NCBI RefSeq assembly: GCF_020176955.2
Contig: NZ_JAIUCZ020000002.1
Coordinates: forward strand, 1,116,001 to 1,180,000
Length of the DNA: 64,000 bases
Direction: 5' to 3'
From: Nocardia sp. alder85J
GTDB taxonomy: Bacteria; Actinomycetota; Actinomycetes; Mycobacteriales; Mycobacteriaceae
Positions within the stretch are counted from its first letter, which is position 1. Each line of letters starts with the position of its first letter. This document shows positions 18,956-29,640 of the stretch, piece after piece. The notes beneath the pieces were generated by a model, which was not told the origin of the DNA, made no database searches, and saw only the letters and a program-made list of their open reading frames with translations. Position numbers and translations under genes: made by a program.

Positions 18956-21463
18956 ATGACGCCGTCCGATGACGAGCAGCACCCGTCGCAGGAATCCGAT
19001 TCCCGGCACCCGCGCCGGGGATTGTCGAGACGTTCGATGCTCGGCGGCCTCGCCGCCGCCGGGGTGGGCGCGGCGGCGGTCCCGCTGGTCGCCGGCTGCG
19101 ATCACCACGCCGCCGACGGCCCACCCGGTTACGGCACCGGCATCGCCGACGGCTTCGACGGCAAGATCGCCCTCGACGTGCGCGACTCCACCCCGGACTG
19201 GAAACCCTTCGAGACGAAGAAGGCCCCCGAGGGCGCCCCGAACGTCCTGGTGGTGCTCTACGACGACACCGGGATGGCGGCCTGGTCGCCCTACGGCGGC
19301 CGTATCGAGATGCCGGTCATGCAGCGCCTGGCCGACAACGGGCTGACCTACACCCAGTGGCACACCACCGCCCTGTGCTCCCCCACCCGCTCCTGCTTCC
19401 TGACCGGCCGCAACCACCACGTGAACCGCTTCGCCTCGATCGCGGAGGGCACCACCGGATTCCCGGGCTCGGCGGGCCGGCTGCCCGCCCAGTGCGCGAC
19501 CGTCGGCCAGGTGTTGCAGGACAACGGCTACAGCACCTTCTGGCTCGGCAAGGATCACAACGTGCCGCTGGAGGACGTGTCCGGCGGCGGCAGCCGGGCG
19601 GAGTGGCCGTTGCAGAAGGGATTCGACCGCTTCTACGGTTTCCTCGGCGGCGAAACCAATCAGTGGTACCCGGCCCTGGTCGAGGACAACAACTTCATCG
19701 AGCAGCCCGCCACTCCGGAACAGGGCTATCACCTTTCGAAGGACTTGGCCGACAAGGCGATCCGGATGCTGCGCGACCAGCGCTCCAGCAATCCGTCCAA
19801 ACCCTGGTTCCTGTGGTTCTGCCCCGGCGCCAACCACGCCCCGCACCACACCCCGACCGACTACGCCGACAAGTACAAGGGCAAATTCGACGACGGCTAC
19901 GAGGCCTATCGGGACTGGGTGCTGGCCCGCATGATCGGCAAGGGCATCATGCCGCAGGGCACCGCGCTGACCCCGATCAACCCGCTGCCACAGGATGTGG
20001 CGCTGGCCGCCGACGCGGTCCGGCCGTGGAACACCCTCAATGCCGACGAGAAGAAACTGTTCGCACGGATGGCCGAGGTCTACGCCGGCTTCTCCGAATT
20101 CACCGACGCCCAGGTGGGCCGCATCATCGAATTCCTGGAGCACAGCGGGCAACTGGACAACACGATCGTCTTCTACTGCGCCGACAACGGCGCCTCCGGT
20201 GAGGGCTCCCCGAACGGCTCGGTCAACGAGAACAAATTCTTCAACGGCTATCCCGACGACCTCGCCGAGAACATGAAGTATCTGAACAAACTCGGCACCC
20301 CCGACACCTACAACCACTATCCGACCGGCTGGGCCACCGCATTCTCCACACCGTTCCAGATGTTCAAACGGTACTCGCAGTTCTCCGGCGGCACCTGCGA
20401 CCCGATGGTCGTGCACTGGCCCAAGGGCATCAAGGCCAAGGGGCAGATCCGCCACCAATATCATCACGCCGTCGACGTCGTGCCGACCATCCTCGACGTG
20501 GTCGGCATCCCGATGCCGAAGGAATACCGCGGCGTGAAACAGTATCCGCTGAACGGGGTTTCGATGCGCTACAGCTTCGACGACGCCCAGGCCGCCACCA
20601 CCCGCAAACGCCAGTACTACGCGATGCTCGGCACCCGCGGCATCTGGGCCGACGGCTGGAAGGCGTCGGCGCTGCACGCGCCGATCAGCGGTAGGGGCCA
20701 TTTCGACCAGGACCGGTGGGAACTGTTCCACGTCGACGCCGACCGCTCCGAATCCGCGAATGTCGCCGACAAATACCCGGACAAACTGAAGGAACTGATC
20801 GCGGCCTGGGACGAGGAGGCCCGCGACAATTTCGTGCTGCCGCTCGACGACCGGACCGCGGTGGAAATTCTGGTGGTGGAACGGCCGCAGACCGAACCCC
20901 CGCGTACCCGCTACCTCTACTATCCCGATGCCGCACCGGTTCCCGAGGGTGTGTCGGCCAACATCCGCGCTCGCTCCTACAAGATCATCGGCAATGTCGA
21001 GCTGCAATCCGGCGCGCAGGGGGTGATCTTCTCGCAGGGCTCCCGATTCGGCGGCCACGCGCTGTTCCTCGCCGGCGGCGCACTGCACTACGTCTACAAC
21101 TTCCTCGGCATCGCTCCGATACAGGATTTCGTCGCCCCGGCGCCGGCGTCGGGCAAACATTCCCTCGGCATGGAGTTCGTCCGCGAGAAGGCCGGGCCGT
21201 ACGGCGAATCCCTCGGCACCACCACCCTGTACATCGACGATCATCCGGTCGCCACCGGGCCGATGCGCGCGCAATCGGGTACGTTCGGACTCTCCGGTGA
21301 GGGCCTGTGCGTCGGCTACGCCACCGGCGACCCCGTCTCGCCGCAGGTGCCGAATCCGAGCGCGTTCACCGGCGGCACCGTCCAGGTGGTCATCATCGAC
21401 GTCAGCCCGGAGTCCTTCCTCGACCTCCAGCGCGAGGCCGCCGTCGCGCTGGCCAAGGACTGA
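18956..21463 (+). CDS. Arylsulfatase, Tat-exported lipoprotein
   Basis: The 835-residue protein begins with a twin-arginine signal (SRRSML at residues 24-29) followed by a lipobox with C48 (LVAGC), so it should be folded and formylglycine-modified inside the cell, then anchored outside. The active site is C141-S-P-T-R, the FGE target. Metal ligands include D103-D104 (LYDDTG) and a later YCADNGASGEG. A C-terminal 200-residue beta domain completes the long arylsulfatase A type. The substrate is unknown; scavenging of sulfate from aryl or sterol sulfates is a reasonable guess. Confidence 0.95.
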   Translation: MTPSDDEQHPSQESDSRHPRRGLSRRSMLGGLAAAGVGAAAVPLVAGCDHHAADGPPGYGTGIADGFDGKIALDVRDSTPDWKPFETKKAPEGAPNVLVVLYDDTGMAAWSPYGGRIEMPVMQRLADNGLTYTQWHTTALCSPTRSCFLTGRNHHVNRFASIAEGTTGFPGSAGRLPAQCATVGQVLQDNGYSTFWLGKDHNVPLEDVSGGGSRAEWPLQKGFDRFYGFLGGETNQWYPALVEDNNFIEQPATPEQGYHLSKDLADKAIRMLRDQRSSNPSKPWFLWFCPGANHAPHHTPTDYADKYKGKFDDGYEAYRDWVLARMIGKGIMPQGTALTPINPLPQDVALAADAVRPWNTLNADEKKLFARMAEVYAGFSEFTDAQVGRIIEFLEHSGQLDNTIVFYCADNGASGEGSPNGSVNENKFFNGYPDDLAENMKYLNKLGTPDTYNHYPTGWATAFSTPFQMFKRYSQFSGGTCDPMVVHWPKGIKAKGQIRHQYHHAVDVVPTILDVVGIPMPKEYRGVKQYPLNGVSMRYSFDDAQAATTRKRQYYAMLGTRGIWADGWKASALHAPISGRGHFDQDRWELFHVDADRSESANVADKYPDKLKELIAAWDEEARDNFVLPLDDRTAVEILVVERPQTEPPRTRYLYYPDAAPVPEGVSANIRARSYKIIGNVELQSGAQGVIFSQGSRFGGHALFLAGGALHYVYNFLGIAPIQDFVAPAPASGKHSLGMEFVREKAGPYGESLGTTTLYIDDHPVATGPMRAQSGTFGLSGEGLCVGYATGDPVSPQVPNPSAFTGGTVQVVIIDVSPESFLDLQREAAVALAKD

Positions 21464-21504
21464 GCGCCACCCCGAATCACCGCGCGCGGCAGCGGAAACG
21501 GCCT

Positions 21505-21533
21505 CGGGCCGGGGCCGGACAGGCCCCGGCCCG
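21505..21533 (+). terminator. Rho-independent terminator after the sulfatase gene
   Basis: A perfect 12-base stem (CGGGCCGGGGCC / GGCCCCGGCCCG) with loop GGACA is followed by GTGTTTTC. It lies between the sulfatase stop and the end of the convergent ABC transporter gene. Confidence 0.85.
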
Positions 21534-21540
21534 GGTGTTT

Positions 21541-23319
<1,779 letters not shown>

Positions 23320-23454
23320 GGAACCCCTCTCGAAGCACGTGTGTTCGAGCAAGACGAACAGCCATGGTGCCGGACCGGCACCACCCACGCCACCGAATTA
23401 CCGCCCGGTACGCGCGATTTCGTCCCGTCCGGCCGGTTCGTGCCGAAAAATGAA

Positions 23455-23479
23455 CGGGCCCCGACTCGGTCGGGGCCCG
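23455..23479 (-). terminator. Terminator hairpin for the leftward esterase operon
   Basis: A perfect 11-base stem (CGGGCCCCGAC / GTCGGGGCCCG) with loop TCG is followed, reading leftward, by TTCATTTTTCGG, a T-rich tract. It closes the minus-strand esterase/41-residue gene pair. Confidence 0.8.
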
Positions 23480-23566
23480 CGGGATTCGAGGCGTCGCGGC
23501 GGTGGGATTCCTGGCGTCGGCCGTGGGATTCGGGACCTCGCCGGTCGTCGGGGGCCGCGCCCGTGG

Positions 23567-23692
23567 TCAGCGCGCGGTCGCGCTGACCAGCCGGGTGGGC
23601 AGGAAGGGGCTGCCCCACCACATGCGCGGGCCCGGATTGCGCAGGTGCGCGTCGGTGAGCCCGAGGTCGCGGGCCGATGCGATGTCATCCAT
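23567..23692 (-). CDS. Small 41-residue protein coupled to the esterase gene
   Basis: The ATG at 23692 overlaps the last codons of the esterase gene (its stop is at 23685-23687), with GAGGTGA as ribosome site. The product has a Trp-Trp pair (RMWWGSPFLPTRL) and no family I recognise. It ends 88 bases before a strong terminator, which supports its being a real last gene of the operon. It could also be a leftover of a longer gene. Confidence 0.4.
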   Translation of the reverse strand: MDDIASARDLGLTDAHLRNPGPRMWWGSPFLPTRLVSATAR

Positions 23693-24683
23693 GGTCACCT
23701 CGCCGGGGTGCGGAAACGAGTGGCGCCGATCCGGCCGGGTACAGCCGGGTCCGCAGGAAGGCCACGATATCGCGACGCGCGGGGCGGGCGGCGGGCACCA
23801 GACCCGGGATGCTGAGGAAGGCGTGCGTGGCCCGGGGATAGCAGACCAGGTCGGCGGCGGTGCCGAACGCGCGCAGCCGCTCCGCGTAGCGACGGCCGTG
23901 GTCGGCCACCGGATCGACATCACCGGTGACGATCAGCGCCGGTGGCAGCCCGCCGAGATCGTCGAACAGCAGTGGCGAGACCGTGCGCGGATCGAGGGTC
24001 GGGGGCACACACAGCCGCCGGGCCAGCAGCAGCCGCGACGGCGGCAGCATCGGGTCGTCGGACGGTTCGACCGAGGGATAGTCGGCGATGGTCTCGGACC
24101 AGTCCACACACGGGTAGTTCAGCACCTGGGCACACAGCGGCGGGCCCTCGGTACGCGCGCGCAACGCCAGCAGTGCGGCGAGGGTGCCCCCGGCGCTCTC
24201 CCCGAGCACCGCGACCGCCGTCGGGTCGACACCCCAGTCCGCGGCCGCGCCGACGAGGTGGGTCAGCGTGTCGTACCCGTCGTCGACGGGCGCGGGCAAC
24301 GGATGTTCGGGAGCCAGGCGGTACTCCACCGCGACCACCACCGCCGGGCAGCGGGCCGCGAGCCGGCTGTTGAGCCAGTCGTTCTGCGCGGCGGTGCCGC
24401 CGAAGAAGCCGCCCCCGTGGAAGGACAGGATCAGCGGCAACAGCCGGTCCGCGTGTCGCGGGCGGAACACCCGCAGCGGCAGGTCACGGCCGGGCAGGGC
24501 CAGGGTGGTCACCGCCGGGCGGGCCCGGCGGTCGGGCACCCCGGCGACGATGCGCGCCGCGCGCGAGGACGCGATCCGGTTGGCCTGCTCGCGGGCCGCG
24601 ATCACCTCGGCGGCGGTGGCGTCCGGCCGATCATGGGCACGCCGGAGCAGGCGGGTGCCCAGTGGAGCCTTGTTTCCAGACAT
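23685..24683 (-). CDS. HSL-type (alpha/beta hydrolase fold-3) esterase
   Basis: The 332-residue protein has the hormone-sensitive-lipase oxyanion motif SFHGGGFFGG (H89), nucleophile S163 in LGESAGG, acid in TGDVDPVADHG and histidine in RATHAFLS. There is no signal peptide, so it is cytoplasmic. Enzymes of this family hydrolyse short- to medium-chain esters, including drug and lipid esters. The stop overlaps a downstream 41-residue gene. The substrate is not deducible. Confidence 0.9.
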   Translation of the reverse strand: MSGNKAPLGTRLLRRAHDRPDATAAEVIAAREQANRIASSRAARIVAGVPDRRARPAVTTLALPGRDLPLRVFRPRHADRLLPLILSFHGGGFFGGTAAQNDWLNSRLAARCPAVVVAVEYRLAPEHPLPAPVDDGYDTLTHLVGAAADWGVDPTAVAVLGESAGGTLAALLALRARTEGPPLCAQVLNYPCVDWSETIADYPSVEPSDDPMLPPSRLLLARRLCVPPTLDPRTVSPLLFDDLGGLPPALIVTGDVDPVADHGRRYAERLRAFGTAADLVCYPRATHAFLSIPGLVPAARPARRDIVAFLRTRLYPAGSAPLVSAPRRGDHG

Positions 24684-24967
24684 AGCGGTAGCGTCGCCCG
24701 CGGCGGCGGCCGGCGTCTTGGAGAAATGTTCCCCGGGGGCGGCAACGGTGTGGCCCGGCGCCCGCGGCCGGGCCGATGTGAGAGCCTGTGGGCCTGTCGG
24801 CTGCGCGGTATCGCGGACCGTCGTCGAAAATAGCTGTATGACTTGTATTTCATTCGTGGCCCGGCGGCGGCGGTGTGGTCGTCCGGTCGTGGCGGCCGTC
24901 GGTGCGGGGCGCGAATGTCGTTGGTGACTAACGGGGATCGGTCGGTAGACTGCGTGCGAGGGGAACT

Positions 24968-26278
24968 ATGACCAATCGAAACCGGAACGACCGCAACGGC
25001 CACCACGGCCACCACGGCCCGGGCACAGTGCCCGACAGCCCGGGTGGAGAGCTGCCCGCCGAGCGCGAGATCGACTCGGCCGCAGGCGTTTCCGTGAGCG
25101 ACGCCGGAGTGGTCGGAGACGGCCCGGAGCTGGCCGATGTGGCCGCGGGCGATGCCACGGCGGGTGACGCCGCCGCTGGTGATGCCACCGTGGGCGACGC
25201 CGCCGCGGGTGCCGTGGGCGACGCCGCCGCAGAGGAGGCCGCCCCGGGTGAGCGGGAGGGCAGGCCGGGTCCGGCCAAGCGCCGCGGGCGCAACGAGCGG
25301 GTCTGGGGTGAGCTCGAGGAGCTGCACGAGAAGGGCGAGGCCGTCCGCGGCACCGTCACCGAGGTGGTCAAGGGCGGCCTGATCGTGGACGTCGGTCTGC
25401 GCGGCTTCCTGCCTGCCTCGCTGGTGGAGATGCGGCGGGTGCGCGACCTCCAGCCCTATGTCGGCCGGGAGATCGAGGCCAAGATCATCGAGCTGGACAA
25501 GAACCGCAACAACGTGGTGCTGTCGCGCCGGGCGTGGCTGGAGCAGACCCAGTCCTCGGTGCGCAGCGAATTCCTGCTCCAGTTGCGCAAGGGCCAGGTC
25601 CGCAAGGGTGTGGTGTCGTCCATCGTCAACTTCGGCGCGTTCGTCGACCTCGGTGGCCTGGACGGGCTGGTCAACGTCGCCGAATTGTCCTGGACGCACA
25701 TCGAGCACCCCGGCGAGGTGGTCCAGGTGGGTATGGAGGTCACCGTCGAGGTGCTCGACGTCGACCTGGCCCGTGAGCGGGTGTCGCTGTCGCTGAAGGC
25801 CACCCAGGAAGATCCCTGGCGGCGGTTCGCCCGCAACCACGGGATCGGGCAGATCGTGCCGGGCAAGGTCACCAAGCTGGTGCCCTTCGGCGCGTTCGTT
25901 CGCGTCGAGGACGGCTTCGAGGGCCTGGTACACATCTCCGAACTGGCCGCACATCGCGTCGAGACGCCGGAGCAGGTGATCGCCGTCGGTGACGACGCGG
26001 TGGTGAAGGTCATCGATATAGATCTGGACCGGCGGCGGATCTCACTGTCGCTACGGCAGGCCAATGAGGACTACTACCCCGAGTTCGACCCGTCCAAGTA
26101 CGGCATGGCCGACAGCTACGACGACGACGGCAACTACATCTTCCCCGAAGGCTTCGACCCCGACACCAACGAATGGCTGGAAGGGTACGAGGAGCAGCGC
26201 GACGAATGGGAGTTGCGCTACGCACAGGCGGAACACCGCCACAGCCTGCACACCGCCCAGATCGAGAAACTGAGCTGA
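24968..26278 (+). CDS. Ribosomal protein S1 paralogue lacking the first S1 domain
   Basis: The 436-residue protein has three S1 RNA-binding domains at about 124-190, 208-277 and 295-364. They match domains 2-4 of actinobacterial RpsA almost word for word (GLRGFLPASLVEMRRVRDLQ, VNFGAFVDLGG, VPFGAFVRVEDG), and the usual RpsA tail (FDPSKYGMADSYDDDGNYIF) follows. The first domain, which normally docks S1 on the ribosome, is replaced by a 110-residue linker with a HHGHHG start and Gly-Asp-Ala repeats (residues 59-88). The ATG has a GAGGGG ribosome site. A housekeeping rpsA must exist elsewhere. This may be a stress- or drug-related variant. Confidence 0.85.
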   Translation: MTNRNRNDRNGHHGHHGPGTVPDSPGGELPAEREIDSAAGVSVSDAGVVGDGPELADVAAGDATAGDAAAGDATVGDAAAGAVGDAAAEEAAPGEREGRPGPAKRRGRNERVWGELEELHEKGEAVRGTVTEVVKGGLIVDVGLRGFLPASLVEMRRVRDLQPYVGREIEAKIIELDKNRNNVVLSRRAWLEQTQSSVRSEFLLQLRKGQVRKGVVSSIVNFGAFVDLGGLDGLVNVAELSWTHIEHPGEVVQVGMEVTVEVLDVDLARERVSLSLKATQEDPWRRFARNHGIGQIVPGKVTKLVPFGAFVRVEDGFEGLVHISELAAHRVETPEQVIAVGDDAVVKVIDIDLDRRRISLSLRQANEDYYPEFDPSKYGMADSYDDDGNYIFPEGFDPDTNEWLEGYEEQRDEWELRYAQAEHRHSLHTAQIEKLS

Positions 26279-26305
26279 CCGGTCCGTAGCGCGGAGTGCC
26301 GTCCG

Positions 26306-26644
26306 TTACCGCATCGCGGTCGGCGCCGCGGCGGACCGCCGCCGACCGGCGGCCGGTGTGGCGGTGGTCAGTATCGAGGGGCCGGACACTGCGGCAGCGG
26401 GCACCGGCGAAGCGGCAGCGGGCACCGGCGAAGCGCCGGAGGTCATGACCGACACCATCGACGCGGTGCGGGTCCTGGTGCGAGGCTGCTCCGGCGGCGT
26501 GACCGGCGGCCGGGCGGAGTTCGGGTCGGACGGCTCGCGGAAATGCCGGTGGACCCGGCGCCGGTACCCGGCGGCCAGGACGGCCCACGCGGCGATGGCT
26601 GCGACGGCGAGCAGGGCGGCGAGCGAGATCGCGAGGACGAGCAC
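26306..26644 (-). CDS. Small single-pass membrane protein
   Basis: Starting at a GTG ten bases after the preceding stop, the 112-residue product has one hydrophobic helix (residues 2-26, LAISLAALLAVAAIAAWAVL) followed by RRRVHRH and a Pro/Thr/Ala/Ser-rich tail with a duplicated ASPVPAA. It is probably anchored with its tail in the cytoplasm. I recognise no family; the tail composition could be chance, but the membrane segment and close spacing support a gene. Confidence 0.45.
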   Translation of the reverse strand: MLVLAISLAALLAVAAIAAWAVLAAGYRRRVHRHFREPSDPNSARPPVTPPEQPRTRTRTASMVSVMTSGASPVPAAASPVPAAAVSGPSILTTATPAAGRRRSAAAPTAMR

Positions 26645-26653
26645 GGCGGCGGC

Positions 26654-26818
26654 TCAGGCGGCGTCGGCGACGCGGTCGGTACCGGCCTTCCCGGTCATGA
26701 CCTCGGCCCACCAGTCGTGCAGCGGACTGGGATCGGGCCAGTTCACCACCAGCTCGTCCGCTCGCGGAGTCGTCACGATCGCGGAACTGAATGTGGCGGT
26801 GCGGTTTTCGAGGCTCAC
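26654..26818 (-). CDS. Small hypothetical protein
   Basis: GTG at 26818 with GAAAGG upstream opens a 54-residue protein (SLENRTATFSSAIVTTPRAD..., LVVNWPDPSPLHDWWAEV). It has a mixed, protein-like composition unlike the Arg/Pro-rich frames around it. It precedes the small membrane protein by ten bases, so the two would form an operon. No family is recognised. Confidence 0.45.
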   Translation of the reverse strand: MSLENRTATFSSAIVTTPRADELVVNWPDPSPLHDWWAEVMTGKAGTDRVADAA

Positions 26819-27760
26819 GAGTGCTGCCTTTCGCCGGGGTCGGTCGGTACGAGCGAGATTCCCCGAATCAGCCCGTTCAAACACCGGAGCGCGGCGCGCC
26901 GTCGGCAGTCTCGGCGGCGCTGGTGAGATAGCGGCGCGGTGCCCGTCGCACCGCGAACCGGGCCCCGGCTCCCGCATCCTGCTGAGGTCGCCGGTGAATT
27001 TCGATGCCGCGCAATGGGAACCGCTCGCCGACGCGGTCGGCGCGACCGTCGTCGCGGCACCGGTGTGCCCGAGGTTCGCCGACGACCGGGTCGACGGGTC
27101 GTCCGGGCCACCGGCCGCCGCCCTCGGCGGACCGTCACCCACTACCGACCCGGCGCCTGTGCGGTGACGTCGCGGTTGACCAGGCCCGGGACCGGGACGG
27201 CCCGCCGATCCCGGCGCGTCGCGGGAACACGCCACCGGCGGCGCGGGAACGAACCCTGTAATCCCGCCCACACCAGATCAGCGACCGCACCCCCACCGGA
27301 TACTGCGAGCGGACGATGATGCCCAGGTCGAGCCGCCGGTAGCAGTGCCGCGGCACCTTGCTTCCGCGCGCCCGGCATCCGCGACCGGGTCGCGCGGACC
27401 ACCTGCTCCACGGCGGGATTGCCTGCCGCGTCGCATAATTCGGCCGGCTGCCAGGCGAGAGGCGATCTCGCCGAATCGAACGGGCGATGCCGTGCCGGAT
27501 CGCCACCGGCGACGCCCGGTGCCGATATCGATATCGGCTGCGGTCTTGCCCGCGGTAGTGCACGAGAGGATGATCAATGGGGGCATTGCCGCAGTTCATC
27601 GTGTGCGGACCGGCGGCCGTGCAATTGTCGTCCGCAGCAGTCGTGGCGCGGGACAAGGTGCCTGCTTCTCTCCCTCGCGCCCGCTCGGGCGTATCCGCGG
27701 CAGTGTCACTGAAGGTTCCGTGCAGACCTTGCCGGTTCAGGATGTCAGGAAAACTCCGAC
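26819..27760. other. Gene-poor region upstream of the protease pair
   Basis: About 940 bases with no gene I can support. Short frames exist on both strands: GTG at 26993 gives a 57-residue protein-like frame starting NFDAAQWEPLADAVG, and ATG at 27577 with a GAGAGGA site opens GALPQFIVCGPAAVQ but runs on into the protease gene out of frame. The stretch looks like decayed or acquired DNA. A perfect 18-base palindrome lies at 27521-27538. Confidence 0.5.
27521..27538. promoter_or_regulatory. Perfect 18-bp palindrome upstream of the protease gene
   Basis: GCCGATATCGATATCGGC is a perfect palindrome, unusually A/T-rich in its centre for this region, about 220 bases before the protease start. It could be an operator; no regulator gene adjoins it. 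Confidence 0.35.
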
Positions 27761-28798
27761 ATGAGGAGGGTCATGACCTTATCGGCAGAACAGCTCGAGT
27801 TGCACGACCGGATGGTGTCGGCGATGGAGGAGGTCCAAGCCGGGATCCTGGCTCTGGAGCCGGTGCGCGGCATCGGTGTCGGGTTGCGCAAGGAGAACGG
27901 CAGGCTGACCGACGAGCTCGCGATCATCATCTATCTGCGCGGCGACGCCGGCGACCTGGCGCACCGCTTGCCGACGACGATTCGGGACTACCCCGTCGCG
28001 GTGCAGGAGGCGGACTTCCAGCCGCAGGCGGTGGCCACCGAGAAGCGAGCGCTGGCCAAGGCCGACACGAAGCGCTACAACCCGCTGCTCGGCGGAATCA
28101 GCATGGCCCCCAGCCGGTTGGAGGACGGTGCCGGAACGCTCGGCCTGATGGTCCGGGGCAACTACGCCCATGAGGAAGCCATGATGCTGAGCAACTACCA
28201 CGTCATGTGCTTGAAGGACGGCTTGGCCCAGCCCGGCGACGAGATGTGCCAGGAAGCGCGCAGCGACAACACGATCGGGTGGTGCGGAAACTGTGCGGAA
28301 CTGCGGCGCTGGTTCGTCGGCAACGTCCCCATCGCGAGCAAGGAATACGGTGTCGACGCGGCGGTAGCGGTCAAGACGGCACGCGATGCGCTGATCAGCG
28401 AAGTGGTGTCGATCGGCAAGCTGCTGGGTGCCGGCGAACCCGCGGTCGGCATGGCGGTCCGGAAACGGGGCCGCACCACCGAATTGACCAGCGGCCGGAT
28501 CCAGTCGATCTCGGCGTCGATCCGGGAGTCCGTCGGCCCGCCGTACGGCGAGGTGATCATGTCGAACCAGATCACCGTCGTCGGCGATACCGGACCGTTC
28601 ACGGCCGGTGGCGACAGCGGGTCGGTCTATGTGAACCCCGCCGCCAACAAGGTGGTCGGCCTGCACTGGGGTTCCACGACCACCGACGGTGATTCGGTGG
28701 GCAACCACATCAGCGCGGTCGTCGCGGCGCTGAACATCTCGATACCGAGCGCGCCGGGGGATGTCGTCCGTGCGGCCGAGGAGCCCGGGCCGACCTAG
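27761..28798 (+). CDS. Intracellular trypsin-like serine protease
   Basis: The 345-residue protein has a chymotrypsin-fold triad: H147 (LSNYHVM), D199 (YGVDAAVAV) and S286 (TAGGDSGSVYV). Residues 35-90 form a distinct N-terminal domain (RGIGVGLRKENG, DELAIIIYL) seen before such proteases in many bacteria. Four cysteines (C150, C163, C175, C178, with CGNC) may bind metal. There is no signal peptide. ATG at 27761 has AGGA upstream; ATG at 27773 after GGAGG is an alternative. It is followed 57 bases later by an unknown gene in the same direction. Such proteases often activate or process a partner; here that is inference. Confidence 0.75.
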   Translation: MRRVMTLSAEQLELHDRMVSAMEEVQAGILALEPVRGIGVGLRKENGRLTDELAIIIYLRGDAGDLAHRLPTTIRDYPVAVQEADFQPQAVATEKRALAKADTKRYNPLLGGISMAPSRLEDGAGTLGLMVRGNYAHEEAMMLSNYHVMCLKDGLAQPGDEMCQEARSDNTIGWCGNCAELRRWFVGNVPIASKEYGVDAAVAVKTARDALISEVVSIGKLLGAGEPAVGMAVRKRGRTTELTSGRIQSISASIRESVGPPYGEVIMSNQITVVGDTGPFTAGGDSGSVYVNPAANKVVGLHWGSTTTDGDSVGNHISAVVAALNISIPSAPGDVVRAAEEPGPT

Positions 28799-28855
28799 AA
28801 CTCACCGGTGCGGTTGTTTTCCGTTCTTTCGCTACTCGGATACAGGAGGATCGAA

Positions 28856-29509
28856 ATGACGAATTTGATAACCCGCCAGACCGAGGTCTTCTACACCGAT
28901 CCCTGGCCCCCGGTCGTCTACCCGCTCGAGGGCGCGGCCGAGGAGTCCTTCTCGATCGAGGTCTCGGGATTGGGGCAGCTGACCGGTCTCTCCTACACCG
29001 TTCCCGCGCACGCCTCCGGGACGATCAAGGCGAATCTCCAGATATCCGCCCTGACCAGCGAGGATGTCAAGAACCTGAACGCTCTTGCCCTCTCGATGCT
29101 GAGTGCCTCCGTGCAGGAGACGGTGCGTGAGCAGACGAAGACCTCGACCAGCGCGGAACTGACGCTGTGGACCTGGTTCTTCGGGAACGCCAAGGGGTCG
29201 GCATCCTATGAATCGACCTACGAGTCGATGCGATCGATGGGGCTGACGACCGACCAGATCACCAAGTTGATGGAGGCATTTCTCGACCGCGCGTCGAAGA
29301 TGTCCACGGTGGAGATCAACTTCTTCATCAACAACCTGGAAAACGATTATTCGGTGTCCGGTGATCTGTACCTGTACACGGTCTCCGGGACGGTGAAGAC
29401 CCAGAAGTCCACTCAGCAATATCGAATGCTGGCCGACCAGGCCGCCGCGGGTGGACCCCCGCCGACCGGCGGTGGCGCACCGTCGACGGGCAATATCATC
29501 AAGTTGTGA
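28856..29509 (+). CDS. Unrecognised protein paired with the trypsin-like protease
   Basis: ATG at 28856 follows AGGAGG by six bases; the product has 217 residues. I recognise no family. Residues 30-75 and 160-195 look like beta strands rich in Ser/Thr (VSGDLYLYTVSGTVKTQ). Residues 75-160 contain helices around an aromatic patch (LTLWTWFFGNAKGSASYES). The last 25 residues are a flexible Gly/Pro tail (GGPPPTGGGAPSTG) ending in NIIKL. No signal peptide. Third codon positions are less uniformly G/C than in neighbours, suggesting acquisition. Its position behind a protease suggests it is a substrate or effector. Confidence 0.7.
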   Translation: MTNLITRQTEVFYTDPWPPVVYPLEGAAEESFSIEVSGLGQLTGLSYTVPAHASGTIKANLQISALTSEDVKNLNALALSMLSASVQETVREQTKTSTSAELTLWTWFFGNAKGSASYESTYESMRSMGLTTDQITKLMEAFLDRASKMSTVEINFFINNLENDYSVSGDLYLYTVSGTVKTQKSTQQYRMLADQAAAGGPPPTGGGAPSTGNIIKL

Positions 29510-29640
29510 GTCCGTACGGATGAACTGTGGTGCCGGACGGATCCGGCTCGGCGGTCGCCATCGAACGCGGTGGGACGACCGCGGATTCGAACGGCCGGCA
29601 CCACGGCCACGCGACCGGCCGGATCGTCGCGGACCGCTGC

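Noticed and set aside
27135..27656. 173-residue minus-strand frame in the gene-poor stretch
   Set aside because: Arg/Ser-rich, no ribosome site, no domain; more likely decayed sequence.
28856..29509. Bacterial gasdermin as the identity of the protease partner
   Set aside because: The protease context fits, but the sequence shows no N-terminal lipidated Cys and no gasdermin pattern I can recognise; kept as unknown.
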